A DNA stretch of 44,174 bases. It comes from Lactobacillus sp. GTDB lineage: Bacteria; Bacillota; Bacilli; Lactobacillales; Lactobacillaceae. How positions within the stretch are numbered: the first letter of the stretch is position 1; every line of letters starts with the position of its first letter. Made by a program: the position numbers and the translations under genes. Under the pieces are notes generated by a model. It worked only from the letters and a program-made list of their open reading frames with translations, did not search any database and was not told where the DNA came from. The stretch is taken from NCBI GenBank assembly GCA_022651245.1, contig JALCQM010000026.1:1-44174 (forward strand). The letters run 5' to 3'. Of this stretch, positions 29,869 to 39,300 are shown piece after piece.

Positions 29869-31488
29869 ATGTTTGATACCGATCCGTTGTCCCCTTATTG
29901 GCAGGCGTTTCGCCAGTCCCCCGAATTCTTGCGCCTCTCATTATATTCGGAGTCGACGATCCACCACGCCTATGATATTGTCAGCGTCGAGCTGTCAGAG
30001 ACGCCTTTGGACCAGTGGGGCAAGACGCAGGTCGAAACCTTCGTGACCGGACGTGTGGCCAAAGCCGGAGACGCGCCGGACGACACAGACAACGCGGTAT
30101 TGCTATTCACTTATCGCGTGTTTCGTGTGGTCATGGCCTTCTTAGCCAAAAAGCAGCTGGTGGCGATCAAGCCGGCGGCGCTCTCCAAGGTCCTTAACCA
30201 ACTGGAAAAGACGTATGCGCTTGGTCCAGACTCTAGCCGCGCAGACGCGTATTTGGCGTCGACTTTGCCGCCAGCGGTCACGGGTTTGGCCCAATGGCAA
30301 GCCGCAACGGCTGACGATATTGACAGCTACACCGCCCAGTGGGTCGATGACTATGTGGTGAGTGCCGCTTGGGAAAACCGCCCAGAAGGGGTGTCTGTCG
30401 GCTTTTTAGCGGCGGTGGTGGCGGATCTCACCGCGCTGGCCTACAACCGGTACCGAAAGACGCCGAAGAGTTGGACCAAGCAAGTCTTGACCAACACGCT
30501 GTACTGGAATTATGTCTGGGACATGCCGTTAGAGGCGTCGCAATATCGCCTGCTGATCCCGGCACTGGTCGCGTGGCTGGACTGGTTGGGACAAACCAAG
30601 CGACTGAATGCGACTAAGGCCGCGAATTATCAGCGGTATTTGCAGGCCATCGAGCCGCAATTTTTGCGGGAGTTGGCGGACGAAGACCTATATGCCATGA
30701 GCAAGTGCTTATATTTGCGTATGGCAGAAGCCGGCGTCGCACAAGACGACGATGCGGCTGTCGATGCGTTTTTGGCGCAATTGGTCGGGGACCATGAAGC
30801 TTTCATGACAGCCGAGACGAATGCCATGTTAGGTGCTGCCGACACCGCCGCTGTCGAGGATACAGATGATGACTGGGCCGATGACGAGGCGTTGGCCGAC
30901 TTTGAGCCCAGTGGTTTGGAAACTTTTGATCTCGATGAGTTCAAGCCAGTTTTGAACGACCCTGAAGCCATGACGAGCTTGGCGAAGCTATTCGACACGG
31001 ACCCCGATGAGGCATATTTGCAAGATGAACACGTGCCGATCAACGGGCAGCGTCGTTGGCAGCAAGCCGAAGCCCGGCGCGTGCACAGCCTTGGGGTCCA
31101 GGCGGGGTTGCGGTTGTGGTTGCGCCGGGAGACGTTCCTGCCACCGGCGAACTTCGAGGCCCCGGAAGTCGTGGGCCATATCGCCGAGCTGTTTGACATC
31201 GCTTATCAAGATGAGTTAAGCGACCCTACTCGCTGGAGCACTGACTTCTTCGCCAACTTTGGCGCTTGGTTGCGCCATGAAGGCGAAACCGACGGGGTCT
31301 TGTTGATCGCCAGCATGTTGTCCTCGCAAGCCGCTGCGGGGTTGTTGACTGACGCAGATGCGCAGGCCTTGTCAGCGGCCGTGCGCGGCGAACCACTCCC
31401 GTCGGTCACCAAGCCGACCAAAGGCGGCGGCAAGGTCATCTCGATGAAGCAAGCCCGCGAACTCTTAGCGCAAAAGAAGGACAATTGA
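29869..31488 (+). CDS. helical protein related to the C-terminal region of the pRiA4b-type protein
   Basis: The 539-residue protein starts at ATG 29869 with AAAGGAAGG before it. A block at about 225-300 (YWNYVWDMPLEASQYRLLIP … LYLRMAEAGVAQDDDAAVDAF) parallels the corresponding part of the protein at 21502 (LSAFCKYL … LAMGEAGV). An acidic stretch (VEDTDDDWADDEALADFEPS) lies at about 330-350 and the tail is basic. No catalytic motif was seen; function unknown. Confidence 0.75.
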   Translation: MFDTDPLSPYWQAFRQSPEFLRLSLYSESTIHHAYDIVSVELSETPLDQWGKTQVETFVTGRVAKAGDAPDDTDNAVLLFTYRVFRVVMAFLAKKQLVAIKPAALSKVLNQLEKTYALGPDSSRADAYLASTLPPAVTGLAQWQAATADDIDSYTAQWVDDYVVSAAWENRPEGVSVGFLAAVVADLTALAYNRYRKTPKSWTKQVLTNTLYWNYVWDMPLEASQYRLLIPALVAWLDWLGQTKRLNATKAANYQRYLQAIEPQFLRELADEDLYAMSKCLYLRMAEAGVAQDDDAAVDAFLAQLVGDHEAFMTAETNAMLGAADTAAVEDTDDDWADDEALADFEPSGLETFDLDEFKPVLNDPEAMTSLAKLFDTDPDEAYLQDEHVPINGQRRWQQAEARRVHSLGVQAGLRLWLRRETFLPPANFEAPEVVGHIAELFDIAYQDELSDPTRWSTDFFANFGAWLRHEGETDGVLLIASMLSSQAAAGLLTDADAQALSAAVRGEPLPSVTKPTKGGGKVISMKQARELLAQKKDN

Positions 31489-31505
31489 CCCAGCACGCCT
31501 GAGTT

Positions 31506-31560
31506 AAAAAGACGCCACTGGCACAAAACCCGAATTGGGTTGTGCTAGGGGCGTCTTTTT
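31506..31560. terminator. bidirectional terminator
   Basis: AAAAAGACGCC and GCACAA.CCC pair with GGG.TTGTGC and GGCGTCTTTTT, serving both converging genes. Confidence 0.9.
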
Positions 31561-31575
31561 AGAATGCTGGCGGTG

Positions 31576-32262
31576 TTATTGAATCTGACCACCGCGTGCG
31601 GCGATGACTTTTTGGCCGAAGGGCGACGTGTAAATGGCCGCGAGCTTGTCGCGGAACTCGTCGGTCGGGATTGCTTCGCCGAACAGCGGACTGCCGGGTT
31701 CGAGGAGTAACCCGAAGCGCAGCGGGCCGAGATCAAGCGGCGCAAAGCCGAAGCGGGAAACCACTTGTTCGACGACGGGCCGAATCTCGTCGTGATCCGT
31801 CGCGTAGGCCATGGCGCGCGGTACCGTAGGCTTGCGGTCGACTTCGATTTCGAGGTCGTGGTAGCCCATGTGGTTGAACGCCTTGGCGACCTTGCTTGCA
31901 GGCAGCCAGTCTTGGATCACCTCAGAGCTCGAATGGGTGAGCGTCGAGATCTCATTGACCGTGCCGTCAACTTCGACCCAGTAGTTGGTCGCGTCCAGCA
32001 CGGTTTTACCGGCGAACGCGTCCGGATCGAGGTCGCGATAATGGCTCAAGGGGATCGCCAAAATGATCACGTCAGCGCCAGCAATCAATTCTGAAGCGGT
32101 GGTGGTCACCGCGCCCGGCGCCAAGGTGTCGATCACCCATTTGAGCTGGGACACGGGCCGCCGGCTGGCGATCAAGGTCGCAAAGCCGGCGTGCATGCTG
32201 AGGCGTGCCAAAGTCGAGCCGAGCTTGCCCGCGCCTAAGATACCAATCGTGATGTCAGGCAT
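31576..32262 (-). CDS. F420-dependent-NADP-reductase-like oxidoreductase
   Basis: The 228-residue protein starts at ATG 32262, with AGGAGG eight bases upstream. The N-terminal Rossmann motif IGILGAGKLGSTLARL, then ASRRP, ADVIILAIPL and KAFNHMG, match the NADP-oxidoreductase/coenzyme-F420 family. Lactobacilli lack F420, so a flavin or other acceptor is likely. It overlaps the luciferase-like gene upstream by 8 bases, suggesting that the pair forms a functional unit in which one supplies reducing power; this is inference. Confidence 0.88.
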   Translation of the reverse strand: MPDITIGILGAGKLGSTLARLSMHAGFATLIASRRPVSQLKWVIDTLAPGAVTTTASELIAGADVIILAIPLSHYRDLDPDAFAGKTVLDATNYWVEVDGTVNEISTLTHSSSEVIQDWLPASKVAKAFNHMGYHDLEIEVDRKPTVPRAMAYATDHDEIRPVVEQVVSRFGFAPLDLGPLRFGLLLEPGSPLFGEAIPTDEFRDKLAAIYTSPFGQKVIAARGGQIQ

Positions 32263-33307
32263 CAGCGCCACCTCCTAACAGTTCCTTGACCCGCGGGATC
32301 ACTTTTTGGGCGTAGTTGCGGATGGTGGCGGTGCGTTGGTGTAAGAGTTGGCCGCCGGTGCCGTAAACCAAGTCGAAGCGCTGCATGTCGAGCGCCTGCA
32401 TGTTTTTAGCGATTTTTTGGGCGACTTGTTCCGGGGTGCCGACATAATAAGAGCCTTTGTCGATTTCAAATTCGAAGCGGTCGCGAGTCATCGGCGCCCA
32501 GCCCCGGTCGATACCGATGCGGTCCATTTCGGCCTTGATATATTTCCAGCCGACTTCCTTGGCTTCTTCTTCATCATCGAGGATGATCCCGTGCGCGTGC
32601 ATGCCCAGCGGCAAGTCGGGTTTATTCATTTGCTTGGCCGCTTTGTGGTACAAGTCGACATAAGGACGGAAGCGGGTCGGTTCACCGCCGATGATCGCGA
32701 TCACGACCGGTAACTCATAATATGCAGCGCGAATGATCGATTCCGGTGAGCCGCCGACCGCCAAGCTGGTAGCGATGGTTTCACCGGCAGGCAACTTGGG
32801 GTAAACCGTGGTATCGGTGAGCTTCTGGGTGAATTTGCCTTCCCAGTTCATCGGCTCGCCGGTGAGTAATTTCTCCCACATCTCAATTTTTTCTTCAAAA
32901 AGTTCATTGTAGTTTTCCAGGTCGTACCCATATAATGGGAAAGACTCCGTGAATGAGCCCCGCCCCAGCATGATCTCTTCGCGGCCATTGGCCAAGGCGT
33001 GCAGCGTGCTGAAGCGTTCAAAAACACGGACCGGGTCATCCGAACTTAAAACCGTTACCGCGGTACCTAACTTAATGTTGCGCGTGGTGGCAGCCAAAGC
33101 GGCCAAGACGATCTCAGGACTGGAAATCGCAAATTCTGAGCGGTGATGTTCGCCTAATGCAATTAAGTCGATCCCCAAGCGGTCGGCAAGTTGGCCTTCG
33201 GCGACGACTTGGCGCAGGCTTTCGGCGCCGGTCATCGGCGTGCCATCGTCATTGAATGCCAGGTCCCCGAAGGTGTTTAACCCGAATTGATAAGTTGTGT
33301 TTGTCAT
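32255..33307 (-). CDS. luciferase-like flavin-dependent oxidoreductase
   Basis: The 350-residue TIM-barrel protein of the LLM class has FGLNTFGDL, ADRLGIDLIALGEHHRSEFAISSP, TAVTVLSSDDPVRVFERFSTLHAL, EEIMLGRGSF and a C-terminal YYVGTPEQVAQKIA. This is typical of Atu2307/SP_0267-type members found in lactic acid bacteria. GGGAGG precedes the start. It is first in a two-gene operon with the F420-type reductase. The substrate is unknown. Confidence 0.92.
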   Translation of the reverse strand: MTNTTYQFGLNTFGDLAFNDDGTPMTGAESLRQVVAEGQLADRLGIDLIALGEHHRSEFAISSPEIVLAALAATTRNIKLGTAVTVLSSDDPVRVFERFSTLHALANGREEIMLGRGSFTESFPLYGYDLENYNELFEEKIEMWEKLLTGEPMNWEGKFTQKLTDTTVYPKLPAGETIATSLAVGGSPESIIRAAYYELPVVIAIIGGEPTRFRPYVDLYHKAAKQMNKPDLPLGMHAHGIILDDEEEAKEVGWKYIKAEMDRIGIDRGWAPMTRDRFEFEIDKGSYYVGTPEQVAQKIAKNMQALDMQRFDLVYGTGGQLLHQRTATIRNYAQKVIPRVKELLGGGADA

Positions 33308-33338
33308 AAGAGCCTCCCTGTTTACTTACTTTTAATAA

Positions 33339-33365
33339 GTATAACCGGAATTGGCGAAAAAGCAA
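33339..33365 (-). promoter_or_regulatory. promoter of the luciferase-like operon
   Basis: Minus strand TTGCTT (33360-33365) and TATACT (33339-33344), 15 bases apart, with AATAAGTAT-type symmetry around the -10. Confidence 0.5.
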
Positions 33366-33394
33366 GCGCCTGTTTGCGTGAGGAGGATGTTTTG

Positions 33395-33922
33395 ATGCGT
33401 TCGATCTACTTTTATGGGGCGATGAGCCTCGATGGTTACTTAGCAGATGCCCAAGATGGGCTGCAATGATTGTTTGACACCGATCAGGCGGGGCAGGAAT
33501 CTTTTTCCAGCTTTATGCCACTGATCGACACCTTGGTGATGGGCCGCCGGACCTATGAAGAAACGCTGAAACTCGTCGGCCAAGACGGCTTCTATCCGGA
33601 CCAACAAAAGGTCGTCTTCACACACCGGCCACTGACCGCTGGCCCCGACGTGACCACCGTCAGCGGCGATGTGGTCAGCACCTTGCAGCAGTTGCGGCAG
33701 ACGCCAGGCCGTGGGATCTGGATTGTCGGTGGTGGGCAGCTTGTCGCCGATCTACTTCAAGCGGGGCTGCTCGATGAACTCTGGGTGCAGATCGCCCCGG
33801 TCCTGTTGGGACGTGGCAAGCCGCTATTTCCAGCAGGCGACTACGCGCAGCGCCTGACGTTGGTCGGCCAACAACCGCTAGGGGAACTGACCGAATTACA
33901 CTTGCGCCGCCGAGATCAGTAA
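33395..33922 (+). pseudogene. DHFR/RibD-C-like reductase interrupted by an in-frame TGA
   Basis: From ATG 33395 (AGGAGG upstream) the frame reads MRSIYFYGAMSLDGYLADAQDGLQ, then TGA (33467-33469, codon 25). It continues without shift as LFDTDQAGQESFSSFMPLIDTLVMGRRTYEE to 33922. Relatives (YyaP/YwjB type, SLDGYIA…DGxxxWL) have Trp at about this place, so the TGA is most simply a TGG to TGA mutation. The rest of the frame is intact (GRGIWIVGGGQLV, LDELWVQIAPVLLGRGKPLF), so decay is recent. Alternatives are a sequencing error or read-through. Confidence 0.85.
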
Positions 33923-33933
33923 GGGGGGATAGG

Positions 33934-34599
33934 ATGACACGGCAACAACGGTTACGCGCCGTCGCGATTGGCTTGGGCCTATTCGGCTTGGCCGTTTTGG
34001 CCTGGCATTATTGGCCACTGTTACGGCAACTGCCGCTGTGGCATTTCGACCGTGGCGCGTTCATCCGGCAGTTCCGCCACCAAGGCTGGTTGGCCGTGGT
34101 GCCGCTGGCGCTGTTATTGATGGCGGTCACGCTAGTACCAGGAGCCCCGAATTCGGTGGTTGCGATTCTCAGCGGCGTGTGTTTAGGGGCGCCGTTGGGT
34201 TTCGTCGTGAACGTCTTGGGCTTGAGCGTCGGCAACGCGCTGGGCGCCTTGTTGATCGATCACGTCGAAGCTAAACACACCAGCCAAAAGCAGTCGCGCC
34301 TGCTAGATGATTTGCTTAAAATGCGCCATCCGCGCCTAGGGGTGCTTTTAGGCTACGCGGTACCGTTCATCCCCAACACTTTAGTACACGTTGCGGCCGG
34401 TAAGCTGCCGATCCCCCGACGCGCGCTGGTCGGGCTGGTGGCTTTAGGCAGTTTACCCAGCGCCTTCTTCTACGCCTTCGGTGGGGATGCGGCGCTGCGG
34501 GTGAAGCCTGGACGGCTGCTGGTCGCGGCCGGCTTATTGCTGGCTTCGGCGGCAGTCGTCGCCGTGATCCGCAAAGACCGCAAGACAGCCGGCGAGTAG
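33934..34599 (+). CDS. TVP38/TMEM64 (DedA-like) membrane protein
   Basis: The 221-residue protein has about five membrane segments. LVPGAPNSVVAILSGVCLGAPLGFVVNVLGLSVGNALGALL is the SNARE-associated/VTT-domain core, and VPFIPNTLVHVAAGKLPIPRRALVGL the second conserved block. Relatives act in membrane lipid handling; the role here is unknown. GGGGGGATAGG precedes ATG 33934, 11 bases after the broken DHFR-like gene. Confidence 0.88.
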   Translation: MTRQQRLRAVAIGLGLFGLAVLAWHYWPLLRQLPLWHFDRGAFIRQFRHQGWLAVVPLALLLMAVTLVPGAPNSVVAILSGVCLGAPLGFVVNVLGLSVGNALGALLIDHVEAKHTSQKQSRLLDDLLKMRHPRLGVLLGYAVPFIPNTLVHVAAGKLPIPRRALVGLVALGSLPSAFFYAFGGDAALRVKPGRLLVAAGLLLASAAVVAVIRKDRKTAGE

Positions 34600-34601
34600 C
34601 C

Positions 34602-34678
34602 TTGTCGCGTGTCGCTGGATTGGGTATACTGGATCATGGAAATGTGCCACCATGGCCGCTGATTCAAGCGGCTTTTTT
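34602..34678 (+). promoter_or_regulatory. promoter followed at once by a terminator hairpin
   Basis: TTGTCG (34602-34607), 17-base gap, TATACT (34625-34630). Just past the expected start point lies GCCGCT/AGCGGC (34655-34672) with six T (34673-34678). It can end the TVP38 transcript, but it also lies in the leader of the methyltransferase gene and could attenuate it. A tiny frame ATG 34636 to TGA 34660 (MEMCHHGR) enters the hairpin. Confidence 0.6.
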
Positions 34679-34700
34679 CGTGGCGTAGGAGGGGACAACG

Positions 34701-35435
34701 ATGGCGCTATTACCAGACGAACGCATCGATCAACTGCAAGCTGCCGGCGTGGCGATCATTCAGTCGAAAACGGTGTTTGCCTTTTCGCTAGATGCCGTGT
34801 TACTGGCGGATTTTGCCGTGGTCAAAAAACATGCGCGGGTGGTCGATTTGGCCGCCGGCAACGGGGCGGTCGGCTTGTTCGTGGCGCCGCGCACGGACGC
34901 GCAAGTGACCTTGATCGAGTTGCAGCCGCGCTTGGCAGATATGGCGCGGCGCTCAGTGGCGCTTAACGGCTTCACGAACGTTGATGTTCACCAGCTCGAT
35001 TTGCGACTAGCCGCCACGGTGGTCCCTAAGGACTCGGTCGATGTGGTCACCTGCAACCCACCGTACTTCAAGGTGGCGCCAGGCCACGTCACCAACCCCA
35101 ACGACCACCTGGCACTGGCGCGGCACGAGTTGACCACTGATTTTGCGACCGTGGCGCAAACCGCCGCCGGTTTATTGAAGTATCAAGGCAAGGCCTTCTT
35201 CGTGCACCGGCCCGACCGCCTTGCCGAATTATTGCATACGTTAGAAGCTGCCCAGCTGGCCCCCAAGCGCGTGCGCTTCATCCACCCCAAGGCCGACCGC
35301 GAAGCCAATATGGTGTTGATCGAGGCGGTCAAAGCCGGCAAGCCGGACGGGATCCGGATCTTACCGCCGCTGACGGTGTATGCTGACGACGGCACGTATA
35401 CGCCGGCGGTGCAAGAGGCGTTGTATGGCAAGTGA
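34701..35435 (+). CDS. tRNA1(Val) A37 N6-methyltransferase-type protein (YfiC/TrmN6)
   Basis: The 244-residue class I SAM methyltransferase has the SAM loop [14 protein letters not shown] (motif I), an acidic [10 protein letters not shown], and the N6-adenine catalytic NPPYFK at about 117. [10 protein letters not shown] at the start is characteristic of the Gram-positive YfiC group. AGGAGG precedes ATG 34701. It overlaps the GIY-YIG gene by 11 bases, a pairing conserved in Firmicutes. Confidence 0.92.
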   Translation: MALLPDERIDQLQAAGVAIIQSKTVFAFSLDAVLLADFAVVKKHARVVDLAAGNGAVGLFVAPRTDAQVTLIELQPRLADMARRSVALNGFTNVDVHQLDLRLAATVVPKDSVDVVTCNPPYFKVAPGHVTNPNDHLALARHELTTDFATVAQTAAGLLKYQGKAFFVHRPDRLAELLHTLEAAQLAPKRVRFIHPKADREANMVLIEAVKAGKPDGIRILPPLTVYADDGTYTPAVQEALYGK

Positions 35436-35694
35436 AGGACCGTTTTACTTTTACGTGTTACAGTGCGCCGATGGCAGTTTTTACGGCGGTTTTACCACCG
35501 ATGTGGGCCAGCGCGTCGCCACGCATAACGCCGGGCTGGGGGCCAAGTACACGAAGCAGCGCCTGCCGGTGCACTTGCTGTATGCCGAAGCCTTTTTGAC
35601 CCGCCACGACGCCTTGTCGGCAGAGTGGCATTTCAAGCACCAAAGCCGCCACGCCAAGGAAGCCTTTTTGACCGCGCATAAAGTTCACTGGTAG
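35425..35694 (+). CDS. GIY-YIG domain protein (YhbQ/YazA type)
   Basis: The 89-residue single-domain protein has [20 protein letters not shown] (GIY-YIG region), then [26 protein letters not shown] and an [13 protein letters not shown] helix. The second motif reads YGG instead of YIG/YTG. ATG 35425 lies inside the end of the methyltransferase gene with AGAGG upstream. Relatives may be structure-specific nucleases, but the physiological role is unknown. Confidence 0.9.
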   Translation: MASEGPFYFYVLQCADGSFYGGFTTDVGQRVATHNAGLGAKYTKQRLPVHLLYAEAFLTRHDALSAEWHFKHQSRHAKEAFLTAHKVHW

Positions 35695-35697
35695 GGC

Positions 35698-35840
35698 TTG
35701 TCAAAGCCTAGCCGATAGCGTACACTATTACGAGTGTGATATGCACAAACCACATTGTCGCTGATCGCCGTCGGGGTGCTCGTAAGAGTCTGGCGCCGAA
35801 GAGACGCGGCAAGAGGAATAAAACCTATGGAGGAACCATA
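35698..35840 (+). promoter_or_regulatory. rpsB promoter and leader
   Basis: TTGTCA (35698-35703), 17-base gap, TACACT (35721-35726). A leader of about 110 bases precedes rpsB and holds GC-rich pairing segments around 35757-35812. It could carry an S2-type autoregulatory structure; I cannot confirm this by eye. GGAGG is at 35829-35834. Confidence 0.65.
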
Positions 35841-36623
35841 ATGTCTGTATTAAGCATGAAGCAACTGCTTGAAGCTGGTGTCCACTTCGGTCACCAAACG
35901 CGTCGCTGGAACCCGAAGATGAAGCCGTTTATCTTCACCGAACGTAACGGGATCTACATCATCGATCTGCAAAAGACCGTTAAGATGATCGACGATGCCT
36001 ACAACTTCGTCAAAGACGAAGCAGCGCAAGGTGGCGTGTTCTTGTTCGTTGGAACCAAGAAGCAGGCGCAAGACGCGATCGCTGAAGAAGCAACGCGTGC
36101 CGGCCAATATTTCGTTAACCACCGTTGGCTCGGTGGGACCTTGACCAACTGGAACACCATCCAGACTCGGATCAAGCGTCTTAAAGACATCAAGAAGATG
36201 GCCCAAGACGGCACCTTCGACAAGCTGCCTAAGAAGGAAGTTTCCTTGCTCAAGAAGCAAGAAGAGAAGCTCACCAAGTTCCTTGGCGGGATCGAAGACA
36301 TGCCTCGCATCCCTGATGTGATCTTCATCGTTGACCCTCGTAAGGAAAAGATCGCGGTTTCTGAAGCTCAAAAGCTGAACATCCCGATCGTTGCGATGGT
36401 TGATACTAACACTGACCCAGACGACATCGATGTCATCATCCCGTCTAACGACGATGCGATCCGTGCCGTTCGCTTGATCACCGCGAAGATGGCCGACGCC
36501 ATCATCGAAGGTAACCAAGGCGAAGACCAAGGTGAAGAAGATCAACAACAAGCACCAGCAACTGATGCGCCTGTTGATTCGATCGAAGACATCGTTGAAG
36601 CCGTTGAAGGCGACAACAAGTAA
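35841..36623 (+). CDS. rpsB: 30S ribosomal protein S2
   Basis: The 260-residue protein starts [61 protein letters not shown] and [13 protein letters not shown] are hallmark S2 blocks. A GGAGG site precedes ATG 35841; the open frame upstream of it is the leader. The C-terminal tail is acidic and Gln-rich (about 225-260), as is common in lactobacilli. First gene of the rpsB-tsf-pyrH-frr cluster. Confidence 0.98.
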   Translation: MSVLSMKQLLEAGVHFGHQTRRWNPKMKPFIFTERNGIYIIDLQKTVKMIDDAYNFVKDEAAQGGVFLFVGTKKQAQDAIAEEATRAGQYFVNHRWLGGTLTNWNTIQTRIKRLKDIKKMAQDGTFDKLPKKEVSLLKKQEEKLTKFLGGIEDMPRIPDVIFIVDPRKEKIAVSEAQKLNIPIVAMVDTNTDPDDIDVIIPSNDDAIRAVRLITAKMADAIIEGNQGEDQGEEDQQQAPATDAPVDSIEDIVEAVEGDNK

Positions 36624-36633
36624 TTCAATTTAA

Positions 36634-36678
36634 TCGCCGTCTGAAGTTCTCGCTACTGCAAGAATCTGCAGGCGGCGT
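36634..36678 (+). terminator. rpsB-tsf intergenic terminator or attenuator
   Basis: CGCCGTCTG pairs with CAGGCGGCG and six T follow. It probably sets the S2 to EF-Ts ratio by partial read-through. Confidence 0.75.
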
Positions 36679-36730
36679 TTTTTAAACAATGCAAGCAACC
36701 GCTTGCCAAAACCTTAGGAGGAATAGATTT

Positions 36731-37603
36731 ATGGCTATCACCGCTGCTCAAGTTAAAGAACTGCGTGACCGGACGCAAGTTGGTATGATGGACGCCAAGA
36801 AGGCCTTAGTGGCCGCTGACGGCGACATGGACAAGGCGATCGACGTCTTGCGTGAAAAAGGGTTGGCTAAGGCCGCCAAGAAGGCCGGCAACATCGCCGC
36901 TGAAGGCTTGGCTGAAATCGCCATTAACGGCAACGTGGCCGCTGTGGTCGAAGTGAACTCCGAAACCGATTTCGTGGCTTCTAACGACAAGTTTAAGCAC
37001 TTCGTGACCGGCGTGGCTGAAACCGTTGCGGCCAACCAGCCGGCTGACCAAGACGCGGCATTGGCATTAGACTTCGAAGGCCAATCCATCGACGAAGCAG
37101 CCAAGGCTTTGACGGCGGTTATCGGCGAAAAGATCTCCTTCCGTCGCTTCCAAGTGGTGCAAAAGGCTGACGGCGATAACTTCGGCGCCTACCTGCACAA
37201 CGGCGGCCAGATCGCTGCTTTAGTGACCCTTGAAGGTGGCAACGAAGACGCTGCCCGCGATATCGCCATGCACGTGGCGGCGATCAACCCGAAGTACTTG
37301 GATCGCTCCCAAGTGCCTGCTGACGAATTGGCCCACGAAACCGCGGTCTTCACCGAAGAAACCAAGGCAGAAGGCAAGCCAGAGAAGATCGTCCCACGCA
37401 TCGTTGAAGGGCGCGTTAACAAGTGGCTCAGCGAAATTTCACTGGTCGACCAAGAATTCGTTAAGGATTCCGACAAGACCGTGTCTGAATTTGCCAAGAG
37501 CCAAGGCGCAACCGTCAAGAGCTTCGTCCGCTTCGAAGTCGGCGAAGGGATCGAAAAGAAGTCCAACGACTTTGTTGACGAAGTCATGGGCCAAATCAAG
37601 TAA
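36731..37603 (+). CDS. tsf: elongation factor Ts
   Basis: The 290-residue guanine nucleotide exchange factor recharges EF-Tu. It has [26 protein letters not shown] at the N terminus and [17 protein letters not shown] at about 75-92, the EF-Tu contact. [16 protein letters not shown] follows in the second core subdomain. AGGAGG precedes ATG 36731, and the in-frame ATG at 36689 has no such site. Confidence 0.98.
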   Translation: MAITAAQVKELRDRTQVGMMDAKKALVAADGDMDKAIDVLREKGLAKAAKKAGNIAAEGLAEIAINGNVAAVVEVNSETDFVASNDKFKHFVTGVAETVAANQPADQDAALALDFEGQSIDEAAKALTAVIGEKISFRRFQVVQKADGDNFGAYLHNGGQIAALVTLEGGNEDAARDIAMHVAAINPKYLDRSQVPADELAHETAVFTEETKAEGKPEKIVPRIVEGRVNKWLSEISLVDQEFVKDSDKTVSEFAKSQGATVKSFVRFEVGEGIEKKSNDFVDEVMGQIK

Positions 37604-37617
37604 GTTAGTTTGCAAGA

Positions 37618-37646
37618 GGCTGGGCCAGCAGTGGTACCAGCCTTTT
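37618..37646 (+). terminator. terminator after tsf
   Basis: GGCTGG pairs with CCAGCC around a loop of about 15 bases, followed by six T. Confidence 0.75.
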
Positions 37647-37755
37647 TTGTGGACACTGTGGCGAAAAGCCGCCTTACTGGTGACAACGATTCGCCCTCCC
37701 GCAGTACCAGAGATTATGGTAAGATATTAACAGCAAACAGAAGGGAATCGTGACA

Positions 37756-38475
37756 ATGGTTAAATATAAACGTATCGTGTTGAAAGTGAGTGGCGAAGCG
37801 CTCGCCGGCAAAGAAGGCTTCGGCATCAAGCCACCTGTGATCGCTGACATCGCCAAGGAGATCAAGGCGGTGCACGATCTCGGTGTGCAGATCGCCATCG
37901 TCTGTGGCGGCGGTAACATCTGGCGCGGCGAAACCGGCGCGCAAATGGGGATGGAACGCGCGCAAGCCGACTACATGGGAATGTTGGCGACGGTCATGAA
38001 CGGTTTGGCCCTGCAAGATAACTTGGAAAGCTTAGGCGTGCCGACACGCGTGCAGACCTCCATCGAGATGCGCCAGATCGCAGAACCGTATATTAGGCGC
38101 AAGGCCGTTCGCCATTTGGAAAAAGGCCGCGTCGTGATCTTCGCCGGTGGGACTGGGAACCCATATTTCTCGACGGATACCACGGCTGCCTTGCGGGCTG
38201 CCGAAATCGATGCCGATGTCATTTTGATGGCGAAAAATGGCGTTGATGGGGTCTATAACGCGGATCCGAATAAAGATCAGTCGGCGACGAAGTTTGATTC
38301 CCTCACGCACATGGACATCATCAACAAGCAATTGAACGTGATGGACTCCACCGCCAGCACCTTATCGATGGACAATGACATTCCGCTGGTCGTTTTCAAT
38401 TTGAACGAAGCCAACAACATCAAGCGCGTCGTTGAAGGTGAAAACATCGGCACGACGATTCAAGGGAGAGAATAA
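37756..38475 (+). CDS. pyrH: uridylate kinase
   Basis: Phosphorylates UMP to UDP in pyrimidine supply; a hexameric amino-acid-kinase-fold enzyme. The 239-residue protein has KVSGEALAG near the start, [10 protein letters not shown] at about 53-62, [20 protein letters not shown] and [19 protein letters not shown] 37756 was chosen over GTG 37750 because AAGGGA is then at proper distance. It is followed after five bases by frr. Confidence 0.97.
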   Translation: MVKYKRIVLKVSGEALAGKEGFGIKPPVIADIAKEIKAVHDLGVQIAIVCGGGNIWRGETGAQMGMERAQADYMGMLATVMNGLALQDNLESLGVPTRVQTSIEMRQIAEPYIRRKAVRHLEKGRVVIFAGGTGNPYFSTDTTAALRAAEIDADVILMAKNGVDGVYNADPNKDQSATKFDSLTHMDIINKQLNVMDSTASTLSMDNDIPLVVFNLNEANNIKRVVEGENIGTTIQGRE

Positions 38476-38480
38476 TAATC

Positions 38481-39038
38481 ATGGCAAATGCTGTAATCGA
38501 TCAAGCTAAAGCAAACATGCAAAAATCCACCGAGGCTTTATCACGTGAACTCGGCTCGATTCGTGCAGGCCGCGCAAATGCCGGTTTGTTGAACCGGATC
38601 GAAGTCGAATATTACGGCGTGATGACCCCGTTGAACCAGATGGCCGCGATCACGACGCCAGAAGCGCGCGTCTTGCTGGTCACCCCATACGACAAGTCCG
38701 TGCTCAAAGAGATCGAAGCGGCGATCAACATGTCCGACCTCGGCATCAACCCGGCCAACGACGGCTCTGCGATCCGTCTGGTGGTGCCGCAACTGACTGG
38801 GGAACGCCGCCAGGAATTGGCTAAAGAAGTCGGCAAGTACGCCGAAGAAGGCAAGATCGCGGTCCGCAACATTCGCCGCGACACGCTGGACAAGCTCAAG
38901 AAACAAGAAAAAGCCAACGAGATCACCGAAGACGAATTGCATCGTTTCGAAAAAGACGTGCAAAAAGTGACCGATGACGCCACCGCGACCATCGACAAGA
39001 TCGCGGCGGATAAAGAAAAAGAAATCACTGAAGGTTAG
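38481..39038 (+). CDS. frr: ribosome recycling factor
   Basis: The 185-residue protein splits the post-termination ribosome together with EF-G. It shows the standard [24 protein letters not shown] block, [36 protein letters not shown] and a long C-terminal three-helix bundle segment. Length is exactly the family norm. GGGAGAGAA lies before ATG. Confidence 0.98.
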   Translation: MANAVIDQAKANMQKSTEALSRELGSIRAGRANAGLLNRIEVEYYGVMTPLNQMAAITTPEARVLLVTPYDKSVLKEIEAAINMSDLGINPANDGSAIRLVVPQLTGERRQELAKEVGKYAEEGKIAVRNIRRDTLDKLKKQEKANEITEDELHRFEKDVQKVTDDATATIDKIAADKEKEITEG

Positions 39039-39054
39039 TGGCACTGACCAACAT

Positions 39055-39085
39055 AAAGAGGCTGGGCGTGATGCCCAGCCTCTTT
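39055..39085 (+). terminator. terminator after frr
   Basis: AAAGAGGCTGGGC (39055-39067) pairs perfectly with GCCCAGCCTCTTT (39073-39085) around GTGAT. The stem is symmetrical, so it could work in both directions. Confidence 0.85.
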
Positions 39086-39164
39086 ATGTGGACATGACAA
39101 TGGTTAAATTTAAGCCGCGCTTGCAGTGAAAATGTGCCCAATACTACATCCGCTAGGGGTTTTC

Positions 39165-39173
39165 TGCTACAAT
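39165..39173 (+). promoter_or_regulatory. probable uppS promoter (-10)
   Basis: TACAAT (39168-39173) with an extended TGC in front; the -35 is weak. It lies about 128 bases before the uppS start and after the frr terminator. The leader between holds CCCTTG…CAACCCCTAG and other unpaired stretches, nothing diagnostic. Confidence 0.5.
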
Positions 39174-39300
39174 CAATAAGAATGGGCTCAAAAACCATAT
39201 TTGCTGTGCGGTTTGCCCTTGTGGCAACCCCTAGCACTGGCAAGTCGGCTGCGTGATGCAGGCGACGTTGGTCACATTTTTTTCAAAGGAGGCATCAGCC

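Noticed and set aside
33467-33469. Selenocysteine at the in-frame TGA
   Set aside because: Relatives have Trp rather than Cys at this place, and no suitable stem-loop is apparent right after the TGA. A point mutation is simpler.
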